31,108 nt of DNA from DASQDT01 sp036380435. Its GTDB lineage: Bacteria > Acidobacteriota > Blastocatellia > Pyrinomonadales > Pyrinomonadaceae. Both the position numbers and the translations under genes were made by a program. Under the pieces are notes generated by a model. That model did not search any database and was not told the origin of the DNA. It saw nothing but the letters and a program-made list of their open reading frames with translations. The DNA is taken from contig DASVES010000109.1 of assembly GCA_036380435.1 (NCBI GenBank), forward strand, positions 1-31,108. The letters run 5' to 3'. Positions 8,495 to 15,455 of the stretch are shown here, piece after piece; position 1 is the first letter of the stretch; each line of letters begins with the position of its first letter.

Positions 8495-9345
8495 TACTGC
8501 CTCTTCGCGAGCACCCGAACTAATGGCTGGCTCAATATGAAATCATCACTGAGGGGCCGCATCTCAAAGGAGTAAGCCTGATACCCGAATTTCTTGAGCA
8601 GATTAAGGGTTTCCGATGGATTGCCACACCGACTGCGAATGAGTTCGTTATGAAGCTCCAGCAACAATAGCGGTGGGCTGACATGAGACAGCAATTGTTC
8701 ACTCCCGCGCAGCACTTCCGCCTCGCCCCCCTCCACGTCAATTTTTATGTGCGTCGGTTTAAGGTTATGTTCCTTCGCCAGCGCGTCTAAAGTCGTCGCC
8801 CTTGTCTTTGTAATTTCCCGCCCGGCATGATCTTGAGGAGGCAGGAAAAACCCTGCGCCATTCACACCTGTCGCAACCAATCCCTGCCACCCATTCTGAT
8901 CGCTCGCCGATGCCTGAACCACAGCTCCCCGCCCTTCCACACCATTCATTCGCAGTTGAATGTTCATTATTCGCGTGGCTATCGGGGAAGGGTCTATAGC
9001 GAGCGCCTTCGCTTCAAGCCCCCCAAAATGTAACGCCGCGAGGCTAAACAGCCCGAAATGTGCCCCCACATCCAGCAGCACCATTCGGGGCGTACAACTT
9101 GAGATAAAGCCGTCGAATTCCGCAATCTGATCCGGGTCGTTGTTCTGCAAATGATAAGCAAAGTCGTAGGCGGTCGGATGGCAACGCAAGAACCATCCAG
9201 GACGCATTTCGATTAAGTAGTTTTTCCCGCACAGGTGCCGCGCCTCATTCAACAACCACCGCGCTGATCTTCTTGGTGTGCGCAGCCAATTCCGAAGTGG
9301 ACGGGGCGCTAAATCCCGAGCGATTGCTTTGAAGAGAAATCTCAT
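8494..9345 (-). CDS. FkbM-family methyltransferase with atypically low GC
   Basis: The protein has 283 residues. The SAM motif VLLDVGAHFGLFSLAALHFG spans roughly 89-108 and LAIDPSPIATRIM follows. HIKIDVEGGEAEVLRG, starting near 199, is the FkbM D-x-EG-x-E signature. The N-terminal LIEMRPGWFLRCHPTAYDFA region is seen in stand-alone FkbM proteins. Sugar or glycan O-methylation is the likely role given the neighbours. The gene is about 47-49% GC in the lines I counted (8521-8700), against about 67% in adjacent genes, and uses many A/T-ending codons, which suggests recent acquisition. Even so, it is cleanly joined to the next gene by TAATG, so it was integrated without breaking the operon or is an ancestral remnant of a low-GC donor cassette. 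Confidence 0.9.
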   Translation of the reverse strand: MRFLFKAIARDLAPRPLRNWLRTPRRSARWLLNEARHLCGKNYLIEMRPGWFLRCHPTAYDFAYHLQNNDPDQIAEFDGFISSCTPRMVLLDVGAHFGLFSLAALHFGGLEAKALAIDPSPIATRIMNIQLRMNGVEGRGAVVQASASDQNGWQGLVATGVNGAGFFLPPQDHAGREITKTRATTLDALAKEHNLKPTHIKIDVEGGEAEVLRGSEQLLSHVSPPLLLLELHNELIRSRCGNPSETLNLLKKFGYQAYSFEMRPLSDDFILSQPLVRVLAKRQ

Positions 9346-9376
9346 TACTTAGAGCTTGAATCTCCACACATCCCAA

Positions 9377-10060
9377 TCAATGCTTCCTGCCGATCATCAG
9401 TAAATTATCAGAGCACAATCTGGGCGCGAGCCGCGCGAGGAACCTCGGGTAATGCCACGGCGTTAACACCACACGTCCTTGCCCTGTGTACTCGACGGTC
9501 ACATCATGCAGCCCGCACTCGGCGGCGATACGTCGCAGATCGACTTCGAGGAGCGCCGTCAGGTGCGCCGGGTAGTGTACGTCCTGAAAGGCCGCGTGCC
9601 GGCGCTTGACGACGAGCGTCAGCAGACTCAGCAGGCTCAACTGGTTCGGCGTCGTGACGACGACCCAGCCGCCGGGCCGGACGACGCGCGCCAGCTCGCG
9701 CATGAAGGCGCGCGGGTTCTCCAGATGCTCTATCGTCTCAGCCGACACCACCGCGTCGGCGCTCCCATCGGCCAGCGGCAACGCCTCGCCGTTCAACTCG
9801 GCGCGCACGAATTCGACATCATGAGGCAGCCCTTCGTAGCGCACGAGGTCAACGCCCACACAGCGCGCGAAGCGAGCGCGCACGTATGGCCAGAGGCGCC
9901 CGTTGCCGCAACCGACATCGACCAGCAACTCCCCTCCCGCGCCCCGCTCATCGAGTGCGCGCGCGACGGCCGCGTAGATGGCGTGGTCGCTTCGCCCCTC
10001 GCTGCTGCGCGCCCGCGCCTCGTGCGCGCACTCGGCCGACGTGAGCACCGTCTCCGTCAT
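9377..10060 (-). CDS. Class I SAM-dependent methyltransferase (Methyltransf_11/UbiE-like)
   Basis: From the ATG at 10060 the protein is 228 residues. LLVDVGCGNGRLWPYVRARF is motif I, CVGVDLVRYEGLPHD provides the acidic residue binding the SAM ribose, VVSAETIEHLENPRAFM is the post-II region and LARVVRPGGWVVVTTPNQ is motif III. The fold and motifs are clear; the substrate is inferred to be a sugar or glycan. I chose 10060 over an ATG at 10132 because it forms an ATGA overlap with the stop of the upstream GT4 (10057-10060), while the longer form would overlap that gene by over 70 bases. A 31-base gap separates it from the low-GC FkbM gene. Confidence 0.88.
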   Translation of the reverse strand: MTETVLTSAECAHEARARSSEGRSDHAIYAAVARALDERGAGGELLVDVGCGNGRLWPYVRARFARCVGVDLVRYEGLPHDVEFVRAELNGEALPLADGSADAVVSAETIEHLENPRAFMRELARVVRPGGWVVVTTPNQLSLLSLLTLVVKRRHAAFQDVHYPAHLTALLEVDLRRIAAECGLHDVTVEYTGQGRVVLTPWHYPRFLARLAPRLCSDNLLMIGRKH

Positions 10061-11187
10061 GCGGCCTCCCTTCGGCGCGCCAGCCCGCGGAGAATGTCTT
10101 CGATCCGCCTCATCTGCGTCGCCGGCTCGCAAAGCTCCGTGGCCCGCGCCGGCGCGCGCCGGCCGAGCGCGGCGCGCATCAACGGATTCTCAATGAGCGC
10201 GCGCAGCGACTCGGCAAGCGCGCCCGCGTCGCCCGGCTGCACCAGCGTTCCGCACGACTCATCAACGATCTCGACGGCGCCGCCCTCATCGGTCGTCACC
10301 ACAGGCAGGCCCGCGTACAGCGCCTCGACGAAGGCGATGCCGAACGGCTCCGGCTCGGCGTTCGGCTGGCAGTAGATGTCGGCCGCGGCGAGCAGGCGCG
10401 GCACGTCGGAGCGTTGGCCGGCGAAGCGGACGCGCTCCGCGATGCCGAGCCGCGCCGCCTGCCCCTGCAACTCGCGCAGGTATGCGGCCTCACGCGGGCG
10501 CTGCCCGCCGCCCACGAACCAGCAGACCCAGCCCGGCACGTCCTTCAAAAGCCCGAGCGCGTCGAGGTGCGTGCGATGCCCCTTCCACGGCTCCATGCGG
10601 CTCGCCTGAACGATGACGGTCGCGCCCTCGGGCGTGTCGAGTTCAGCACGGACGGCCGCACGCTCGGACGGCGTTGGCTGCACAGTGGGAGCCTCGACCG
10701 GACAGTAGACGAGTTCCGCGCGCCCGCGTGGGAAGAAGCGGCGCGCGTCTTTCGCCGTGTACTCGCTGTTGCAAAGTACGACATCGGGGGGCGTCAGACG
10801 CGCCCAGCGTTCCAGCCAGTGTGTGCCGCCGCTGGCCGGGCCGTGCATCCAGAACGCGAGTGGCAACCCCTCGGCGCGCGCGACCGGGCCGAAGATGGCG
10901 TGCGACCACGGGGCGTGTGTGACCACGGCGTCGAAACGATAGGTCGAGAGCAGCTCACGCAGCGCGCGGCGCGCACGCCTCATGCTCAGGGGCCGGCTCA
11001 CGCGCACCCCGCCGAGGGCGTGCACGGCGGCGCGCGCCTCGCGCAGCTCGTCGCGCAGGCGACCGTCGAAGCAGAGCGCGTAGTGCGGCTCAATCCGTGG
11101 GGCCAGTTCCCGCCGGCGCGCGAGCGTCAGCAGCAGGGTCTCCACCCCGCCGTACAGGTTGCCGCTGTGGACGTGTAGAACGCGCAT
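10057..11187 (-). CDS. GT4-type glycosyltransferase
   Basis: The protein has 376 residues. It starts MRVLHVHSGNLYGGVETLLL, the N-terminal GT-B strand and glycine loop of family 4. Further on are VIVQASRMEPWKGHRTHLDA, the entry to the C-terminal Rossmann domain, and ADIYCQPNAEPEPFGIAFVE, which carries the E-x7-E pair that positions the nucleotide sugar. Overall layout resembles the GT4 encoded immediately upstream (11187-12500), with matching N-terminal glycine-rich loops and EPFG motifs, so the two may be diverged duplicates. The start ATG overlaps the upstream stop as TGATG. It is expected to act in the cytoplasm on undecaprenyl-linked intermediates; donor sugar unknown. Confidence 0.9.
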   Translation of the reverse strand: MRVLHVHSGNLYGGVETLLLTLARRRELAPRIEPHYALCFDGRLRDELREARAAVHALGGVRVSRPLSMRRARRALRELLSTYRFDAVVTHAPWSHAIFGPVARAEGLPLAFWMHGPASGGTHWLERWARLTPPDVVLCNSEYTAKDARRFFPRGRAELVYCPVEAPTVQPTPSERAAVRAELDTPEGATVIVQASRMEPWKGHRTHLDALGLLKDVPGWVCWFVGGGQRPREAAYLRELQGQAARLGIAERVRFAGQRSDVPRLLAAADIYCQPNAEPEPFGIAFVEALYAGLPVVTTDEGGAVEIVDESCGTLVQPGDAGALAESLRALIENPLMRAALGRRAPARATELCEPATQMRRIEDILRGLARRREAA

Positions 11188-12500
11188 CAGTCGATTGCAG
11201 GCTGCGGGCCGCGGGCTTCCGCCTGCGGGCTAATGAAAGACGAACTCTCGCCGCCCCGTGAATGTAGGGCTTCGGCGAGTCCGCCGTTCGCGGTCTTCAG
11301 TCCGCGATAAATGGGAATCCACTCGGCGGCGAGGCGCGTGCGGTCGAAGCGCGCGCGGGCGCTCGCATGGGCGGCGCGTCCGAGCGCGTCGCGAAGAGTG
11401 GCGTCGGACGCAAGACGCGCGATAGAGCGGGCGAGTTCTTCGGCGTCGCCGGGCGTGTGCGTGAGTGCGTCCACGCCGGGCGTGACGATCTCCGCGGCGC
11501 CGCCGGCCGCACTCGTCAACACGGCGCGACCGCAGGCCATCGCCTCGGCGATGACCAGTCCGAACGGCTCCGGCTCGGTGCTGGCATGCACAACCACGTC
11601 GAGCGCGCGCATCACATGGCCCGCGTCTTCCACGTGGCCGGTGAAGCCGACGCGCTCAGCCACGCCCAGTTGTGCGGCAAGTTGGCGTAGGTCTTCGACG
11701 CTGTGCTGGCTACCCGCCGTCTGGTAGAGCGCGCCGCCCACGACGTAGCCCCTCACGTTCAACTCACGCGGCACGAGGGCGAGCGCCCGCAAAAATGTCT
11801 CGTGTCCCTTCCAGCGGGCGAGCGTGGCGACGAGGCCGACCCTCACTGTGCCTTGTGCGGCCGATGGCACACCAGCGAGCGCATCCAGATCGGCCGGCGG
11901 CCCCACGGGAGAAAACTTCTCAAGGTTGACGGCGTTGTAAACAGTCCGCACGCTGACGCGCCCGCCGAGCGCGTCGCTCACGTCAGCCGCGACACTGCGG
12001 GAGTTCGCCACGGCCGCGGCGCATGAGCGCGCCGACGCTCGCAGCACGCGCGACATGAGAGGCCGCGCGCCCAGATAGTCGTGGAAGTGCCACACCGCTG
12101 CCGGTGCGCCGGATGAGCCCCACGCCCACGAGCCGAGCGCGTGCATCTTGAGTCCGTTCGAGTGCAGAGCGTCGGGCGCGTGTCTATGGAGTGCGCGGCG
12201 CAGACGCCGCACGTAGCGCGCGACCTGCGGACTCGACGCAAGCAGGCGGGCCGCGAGCGCCGCGCGCCCTGCGCCGCCACGGGCCGCATACTCGCCGAGC
12301 CTCGCGACCGACGGCGGAAACTCCACGACCTCCGTCTCCACACCAAGGGCGCGCGCACGGTTTGCCAGCGGCCCCGCGGCCGGGACGATGACACGCAACG
12401 ACCATCCCGGCTCGGCCTCACGCACCGCCGCCAAGAGGTCGAGCAGGACGCCCTCCGCGCCGCCGACCTCCCCGAGCGAATTGAGATAAACGATCTTCAT
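11187..12500 (-). CDS. GT4-type glycosyltransferase, first transferase after the initiating enzyme
   Basis: The protein has 437 residues. MKIVYLNSLGEVGGAEGVLL is the N-terminal GT-B signature, VYNAVNLEKFSP and VGLVATLARWKGHETFLRAL open the C-terminal domain, and STEPEPFGLVIAEAMACG holds the E-x7-E motif. The catalytic fold ends near LAAEWIPIYRGL. The last 30 or so residues, ending in PQAEARGPQPAID, are low in family character and are encoded by GC-rich repeat-like DNA (11197-11230), so the C-terminus may have been altered by a repeat insertion. A TGATG overlap links it to the next GT4. A 321-base gap containing a large inverted repeat separates it from the WecA-type gene, so it may be expressed separately or by read-through. 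Confidence 0.9.
   Translation of the reverse strand: MKIVYLNSLGEVGGAEGVLLDLLAAVREAEPGWSLRVIVPAAGPLANRARALGVETEVVEFPPSVARLGEYAARGGAGRAALAARLLASSPQVARYVRRLRRALHRHAPDALHSNGLKMHALGSWAWGSSGAPAAVWHFHDYLGARPLMSRVLRASARSCAAAVANSRSVAADVSDALGGRVSVRTVYNAVNLEKFSPVGPPADLDALAGVPSAAQGTVRVGLVATLARWKGHETFLRALALVPRELNVRGYVVGGALYQTAGSQHSVEDLRQLAAQLGVAERVGFTGHVEDAGHVMRALDVVVHASTEPEPFGLVIAEAMACGRAVLTSAAGGAAEIVTPGVDALTHTPGDAEELARSIARLASDATLRDALGRAAHASARARFDRTRLAAEWIPIYRGLKTANGGLAEALHSRGGESSSFISPQAEARGPQPAID
11197..11230. repeat. GC-rich repeat-like segment at the 3' end of a GT4 gene
   Basis: The stretch contains GCAGGC at 11197-11202 and its complement GCCTGC at 11221-11226, with repeated GCGGGC words between them. 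It resembles the GCCCGC/CCGCGG words in the outer arms of the element at 12583-12806. It is translated as the non-conserved tail of the upstream GT4. I judge it a short interspersed repeat by composition only. Confidence 0.35.
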
Positions 12501-12582
12501 CTTTAACTATTCGCCGACAACTTCAATTCCTTACCCGCGCCGGCTTTGTGTCCGTAGCAAGACCAACCGGCGTTCGTCACAT

Positions 12583-12806
12583 CTGTAGGGGCGGGGGCAA
12601 GTCCGCGGCCCGCAAGGTGCGGAAGGAATTAACATGGATGGACAGGATGGGTAGGATGAAAAAAGACCTGATTTGAGATTTGAGATTTCAGATTTGAGAT
12701 TTCACATCATCTCATCCTGTCTGTCCTGCAAATCCTGTTAATCCTGTCCATCCTTGTTAATTGTTCCTTCGTAAAGACGGGCCGCGGACTTGCCCTGCCC
12801 CTACGG
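12583..12806. repeat. 224-bp nested inverted-repeat element
   Basis: The outer arms are 12583-12613 and 12778-12806. Both read GTAGGGGC-(G/A)GGG-CAAGTCCGCGGCCC on opposite strands with few mismatches. Inside them a second inverted pair is present: 12627-12659 (AATTAACATGGATGGACAGG and following) and 12708-12763, whose complement reads AATTAACAAGGATGGACAGG. The right inner arm is longer by about 20 bases. The loop at 12670-12702 is made of GATTTGAGATTT-type tandem words. No protein is encoded. This layout looks like one mobile or palindromic repeat nested in another. Lying 82 bases downstream of a GT4 start and 15 bases past the WecA stop, it could also act as a transcript hairpin. Confidence 0.75.
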
Positions 12807-12821
12807 TTTTGCCATGCACTC

Positions 12822-14426
12822 TTAATCGCCCGAGCTGTACGCGAGCGACACGATTTCATCCTCGCCCGTCTCTTCCACAATCGCCGCGGCGAAGATCCTC
12901 TCGGCCGCCTGACCCGTCTCGCGTTGGAAGAGATGACAGAGATAGTTGATGTCGAGGAGGAGTTCGTCGGAGTCGAAGCCGCGATAAAGGTTGATGTAGC
13001 CCCAGGTGCCGCGCTCGGTCGAGAGCGGCAGACGCAGCGTCCAGAAGCGGCCCGAGGAGCTAACCACCTCGGCGTCCACGTCGCCGCGCTCCCAACTCCA
13101 GCAAACGAGTCCGTCTTCAATCACGAGCCGGTGCCGCCGCGAGCCTTCGGCGTCGCGCGCGAGCAGCGCCTCGGCCGCCCGTCGTCCAACAGGGCCGTCG
13201 CCGAGCTGCACGCGCGCGTAGACGAACTCGCCCACTTCGAGCAACACGCGCACGGCGTCGAAGAACGTGCCGAGGCTCTGCGCGTTCGACATGGCGCGCA
13301 CCGCACGGCGCACGCGGATGTTGTGCGAGGCTCGCAGCCGCCGGTCGTTCAAGCCGCGCCGGACGCTCGCCTTGATCTCGTCCACCTCGTGATAACGCAG
13401 CCGGCCCACGCCGAGCGCCACGGCCGCGCAGACGATCAACAGCATCAGCCCCGTGGCCCCGCCAGAATCGTGTACGAAGAGGAGAGCCACGAGTCCGAAG
13501 AGCGCGCACGCGCCGTAGAGGACGAAGGCCACGCGGCGCTGCGACCAGCCGCGGGCGAGGAGCATGTGGTGGATGTGTTCGCGGTCGCCCTCGAACAGCG
13601 GACGCCCGCTCAGGAAGCGGCGGACGAGTGTGAACCCGGTGTCCACCATGGGGACGCCGAAGGCGAGCACGGGGATGGCCACGGCCACGGCCGTCGAAGC
13701 CTTCTGCGCGCCGTGCACACTCAGGCCGGCGAGTGTGAAGCCGACGAAGAGCGCGCCGCAGTCGCCGAGAAAGATCGACGCCGGGTTGAAGTTGTAACGC
13801 AGGAATCCGACGAGCGCGCCGCACAGCACGCAGGCCACGGCCGCCACCGGCGGGTGCCCCAGAAGCAGCGCCACCACCAGCATCACCAGCGACGCAAACA
13901 GCGCCGCCCCGGCCGCCAGCCCGTCCACGCCGTCAATCAAATTGAAGGCGTTCGCTACGCCCACCATCCACACCAGCGTCACGACATACGACAGAGCTTC
14001 GGGCAGCTCGACCGTGCCCACGAGCGGCACCGACAGAGCCTCGACGCGCCCGCCCATGAAGAAGAAAAGCGTGGCGGCCACGCCGAGCGCCCCGAACTTG
14101 ACGCGTGCGCCGGCGCCCCACACGTCGTCGTAGAGTCCGACGGCGAAGACGAGGGCCGCCGGCACGAGCGTCTGCGCGAGCCGCGGCAGGTATTCGCGCA
14201 CCTGCTGCGTGACGAGGTTGTCGAGGGCGGTCAAAGCGAGCAGCGAGAGGGCGACGGACGCGAAGATAGCCACGCCGCCGAGACGCGGCACGGGCTGGAG
14301 GTGTATGCGCCGGCCGTCGGCCGCGAGGTCGAGCCACCCCACCCGCTGGCAGGCGCGCCGCACCAGCGGCGTCAGCACGACGGCCGCGAATGTCGAGACG
14401 ACGAACAGACCGATGTATGTGTTCAT
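12822..14426 (-). CDS. wecA: WecA/TagO-type polyprenyl-phosphate sugar-1-phosphate transferase with C-terminal extension
   Basis: The protein has 534 residues. The membrane part (about 1-345) has the family motifs in order: DD at 100-101 in VGLYDDVWGAG, NAFNLIDGVDGL at 159-170, FLGDCGALFVGF at 219-230 and REHIHHMLL at 282-290. These define the MraY/WecA/TagO group, which transfers a HexNAc-1-phosphate from a UDP-sugar to undecaprenyl phosphate and so starts glycan assembly. Usual members have about 350 residues. Here about 170 extra residues (from about 365) form a soluble, probably cytoplasmic domain beginning near RRAVRAMSNAQSLGTFFDAV that I cannot assign. Sugar specificity (GlcNAc versus other HexNAc) is not readable. 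The gene sits between CpsB-like and GT4 genes and is flanked by inverted repeats on both sides. Confidence 0.9.
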   Translation of the reverse strand: MNTYIGLFVVSTFAAVVLTPLVRRACQRVGWLDLAADGRRIHLQPVPRLGGVAIFASVALSLLALTALDNLVTQQVREYLPRLAQTLVPAALVFAVGLYDDVWGAGARVKFGALGVAATLFFFMGGRVEALSVPLVGTVELPEALSYVVTLVWMVGVANAFNLIDGVDGLAAGAALFASLVMLVVALLLGHPPVAAVACVLCGALVGFLRYNFNPASIFLGDCGALFVGFTLAGLSVHGAQKASTAVAVAIPVLAFGVPMVDTGFTLVRRFLSGRPLFEGDREHIHHMLLARGWSQRRVAFVLYGACALFGLVALLFVHDSGGATGLMLLIVCAAVALGVGRLRYHEVDEIKASVRRGLNDRRLRASHNIRVRRAVRAMSNAQSLGTFFDAVRVLLEVGEFVYARVQLGDGPVGRRAAEALLARDAEGSRRHRLVIEDGLVCWSWERGDVDAEVVSSSGRFWTLRLPLSTERGTWGYINLYRGFDSDELLLDINYLCHLFQRETGQAAERIFAAAIVEETGEDEIVSLAYSSGD

Positions 14427-14442
14427 CTGTGCTGCCTCAACA

Positions 14443-14575
14443 AAGCTATTAGCTTTTAGCGGTTAGCTTTCAGTAAGAAACAAGAGTCGAAGCGCAAAGC
14501 CGAAGCGCGTCCGCGTTGATTAATAAATCTCTCGTTCGCCATCTTCCAGCTAACAGCTAAAAGCTAATAGCTTTT
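14443..14575. repeat. Inverted repeat built from GCTATTAGCTTTTAGC words
   Basis: The left arm, 14443-14473, reads AAGCTATTAGCTTTTAGCGG and on to TTAGCTTTCAG. The right arm, 14543-14575, is its reverse complement with a few mismatches, about 70 bases away. The right arm reaches into the stop codon of the CpsB-like gene (14575-14577). It is AT-rich against a GC-rich background and fills most of the gap before the WecA start, so it is either a MITE-like repeat or a strong transcript hairpin. Confidence 0.75.
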
Positions 14576-15411
14576 CACCCCTGCTGCACGGCCCCTCCGC
14601 GCAGCATTCGCAGAAGCCCGGCCCCGGCGCGACGCAGGCTCGCCGCGCGCTCGCCGCGCCGCCCGCCGACGCCCTCGCCGACGACGAGCGCCGGGGTGCG
14701 TTCGACGAGTTGCCGCGCCAGCGCACGCCCGTATGTCGCCCGGAGCGACGCGGCGGCAGTGGCGAGCGACGGCCGGCTCGCTCCCGTGTCGTGCGCGTTC
14801 GAGGCCACGACGATGCGCCCCGCACTTCCGTGATCGCGGACGAGCTGGCGTGCGAAGCGTTGCGCCTCGCGGCCGTGCGCGCCCGTGATGCTCGCCGCGT
14901 CGAGTTGCAGGATGACGCCTCCCGCGGCCCAGCGCGCGAGTCGCGCGGAGTCTTGCCGCAACGCCGCGCAGCACTCGGGCCGCGCAACGACAACGCCGAA
15001 GCCGAGACGCCCGAGCCTGTCCCACACCGACTCGATTGACGGCGGAGCTTCGAGCGCGGGCAAACTGACGAGGAGGTAATGACCACCGCCGATGGCGAGC
15101 CGCGTCCCATATTCCTCGACGAGCGCCGGCAAGTCCTCGGAGAGTTCGAGCACGAAGCCGGACACTAGTCGGGGCCCCGCGTCGCCCAGCCCCCGGCGCA
15201 GGCCGTCCAGCCGCCGCGCGTACTCCTCGAAGTCGAGCGGCGGACGGCGCGCGCCCCCCGGCCACTTCAGTGGTGCGACGATGGCGCTCACGCCCTCGCC
15301 CGCAGCCAGATGGCACATCCGCAAGGCTTCGTCCGGCCCAGCGGCGGTAGCAGCGGCCGTGTTGCCCGCGCGCCCGCCTTCTTCCAGTAGATGACAGCGG
15401 AGATCGATCAT
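14575..15411 (-). CDS. CpsB/CapC-like PHP-domain protein, metal ligands largely lost
   Basis: The protein has 278 residues and aligns along its whole length with CpsB/YwqE tyrosine phosphatases of the PHP fold, which dephosphorylate Wzc-type kinases using a trinuclear metal centre. The framework is visible: MIDLRCHLL at the start, then EALRMCHLAAGEGVSAIVAP, YLLVSLPA, GFGVVVARPECCAALRQD and IVVASNAHDT. However the usual ligands are changed: the DIHxH motif is DLRCH, the TPHH motif is PLKW, the HPER motif is RPEC and SDAH is SNAH. Only some ligands remain, so normal phosphatase activity is doubtful. A role as a regulator or scaffold is possible. It lies 44 bases after the Wzc gene, the usual partner position. 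Confidence 0.82.
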   Translation of the reverse strand: MIDLRCHLLEEGGRAGNTAAATAAGPDEALRMCHLAAGEGVSAIVAPLKWPGGARRPPLDFEEYARRLDGLRRGLGDAGPRLVSGFVLELSEDLPALVEEYGTRLAIGGGHYLLVSLPALEAPPSIESVWDRLGRLGFGVVVARPECCAALRQDSARLARWAAGGVILQLDAASITGAHGREAQRFARQLVRDHGSAGRIVVASNAHDTGASRPSLATAAASLRATYGRALARQLVERTPALVVGEGVGGRRGERAASLRRAGAGLLRMLRGGAVQQG

Positions 15412-15455
15412 GGTTTCTCGGATACCCCCACAACGCTCGCTCGGTTCGTGATGCC

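Noticed and set aside
12707..13120. Minus-strand frame of 137 codons at the end of wecA
   Set aside because: It overlaps wecA in another frame, and its tail (RMDRINRICRTDRMR) is simply translation of the inverted repeat.
12924..14459. 511-codon plus-strand frame opposite the WecA-type gene
   Set aside because: The minus-strand gene carries all catalytic motifs of its family, while this frame has none and is rich in His, Glu and Arg.
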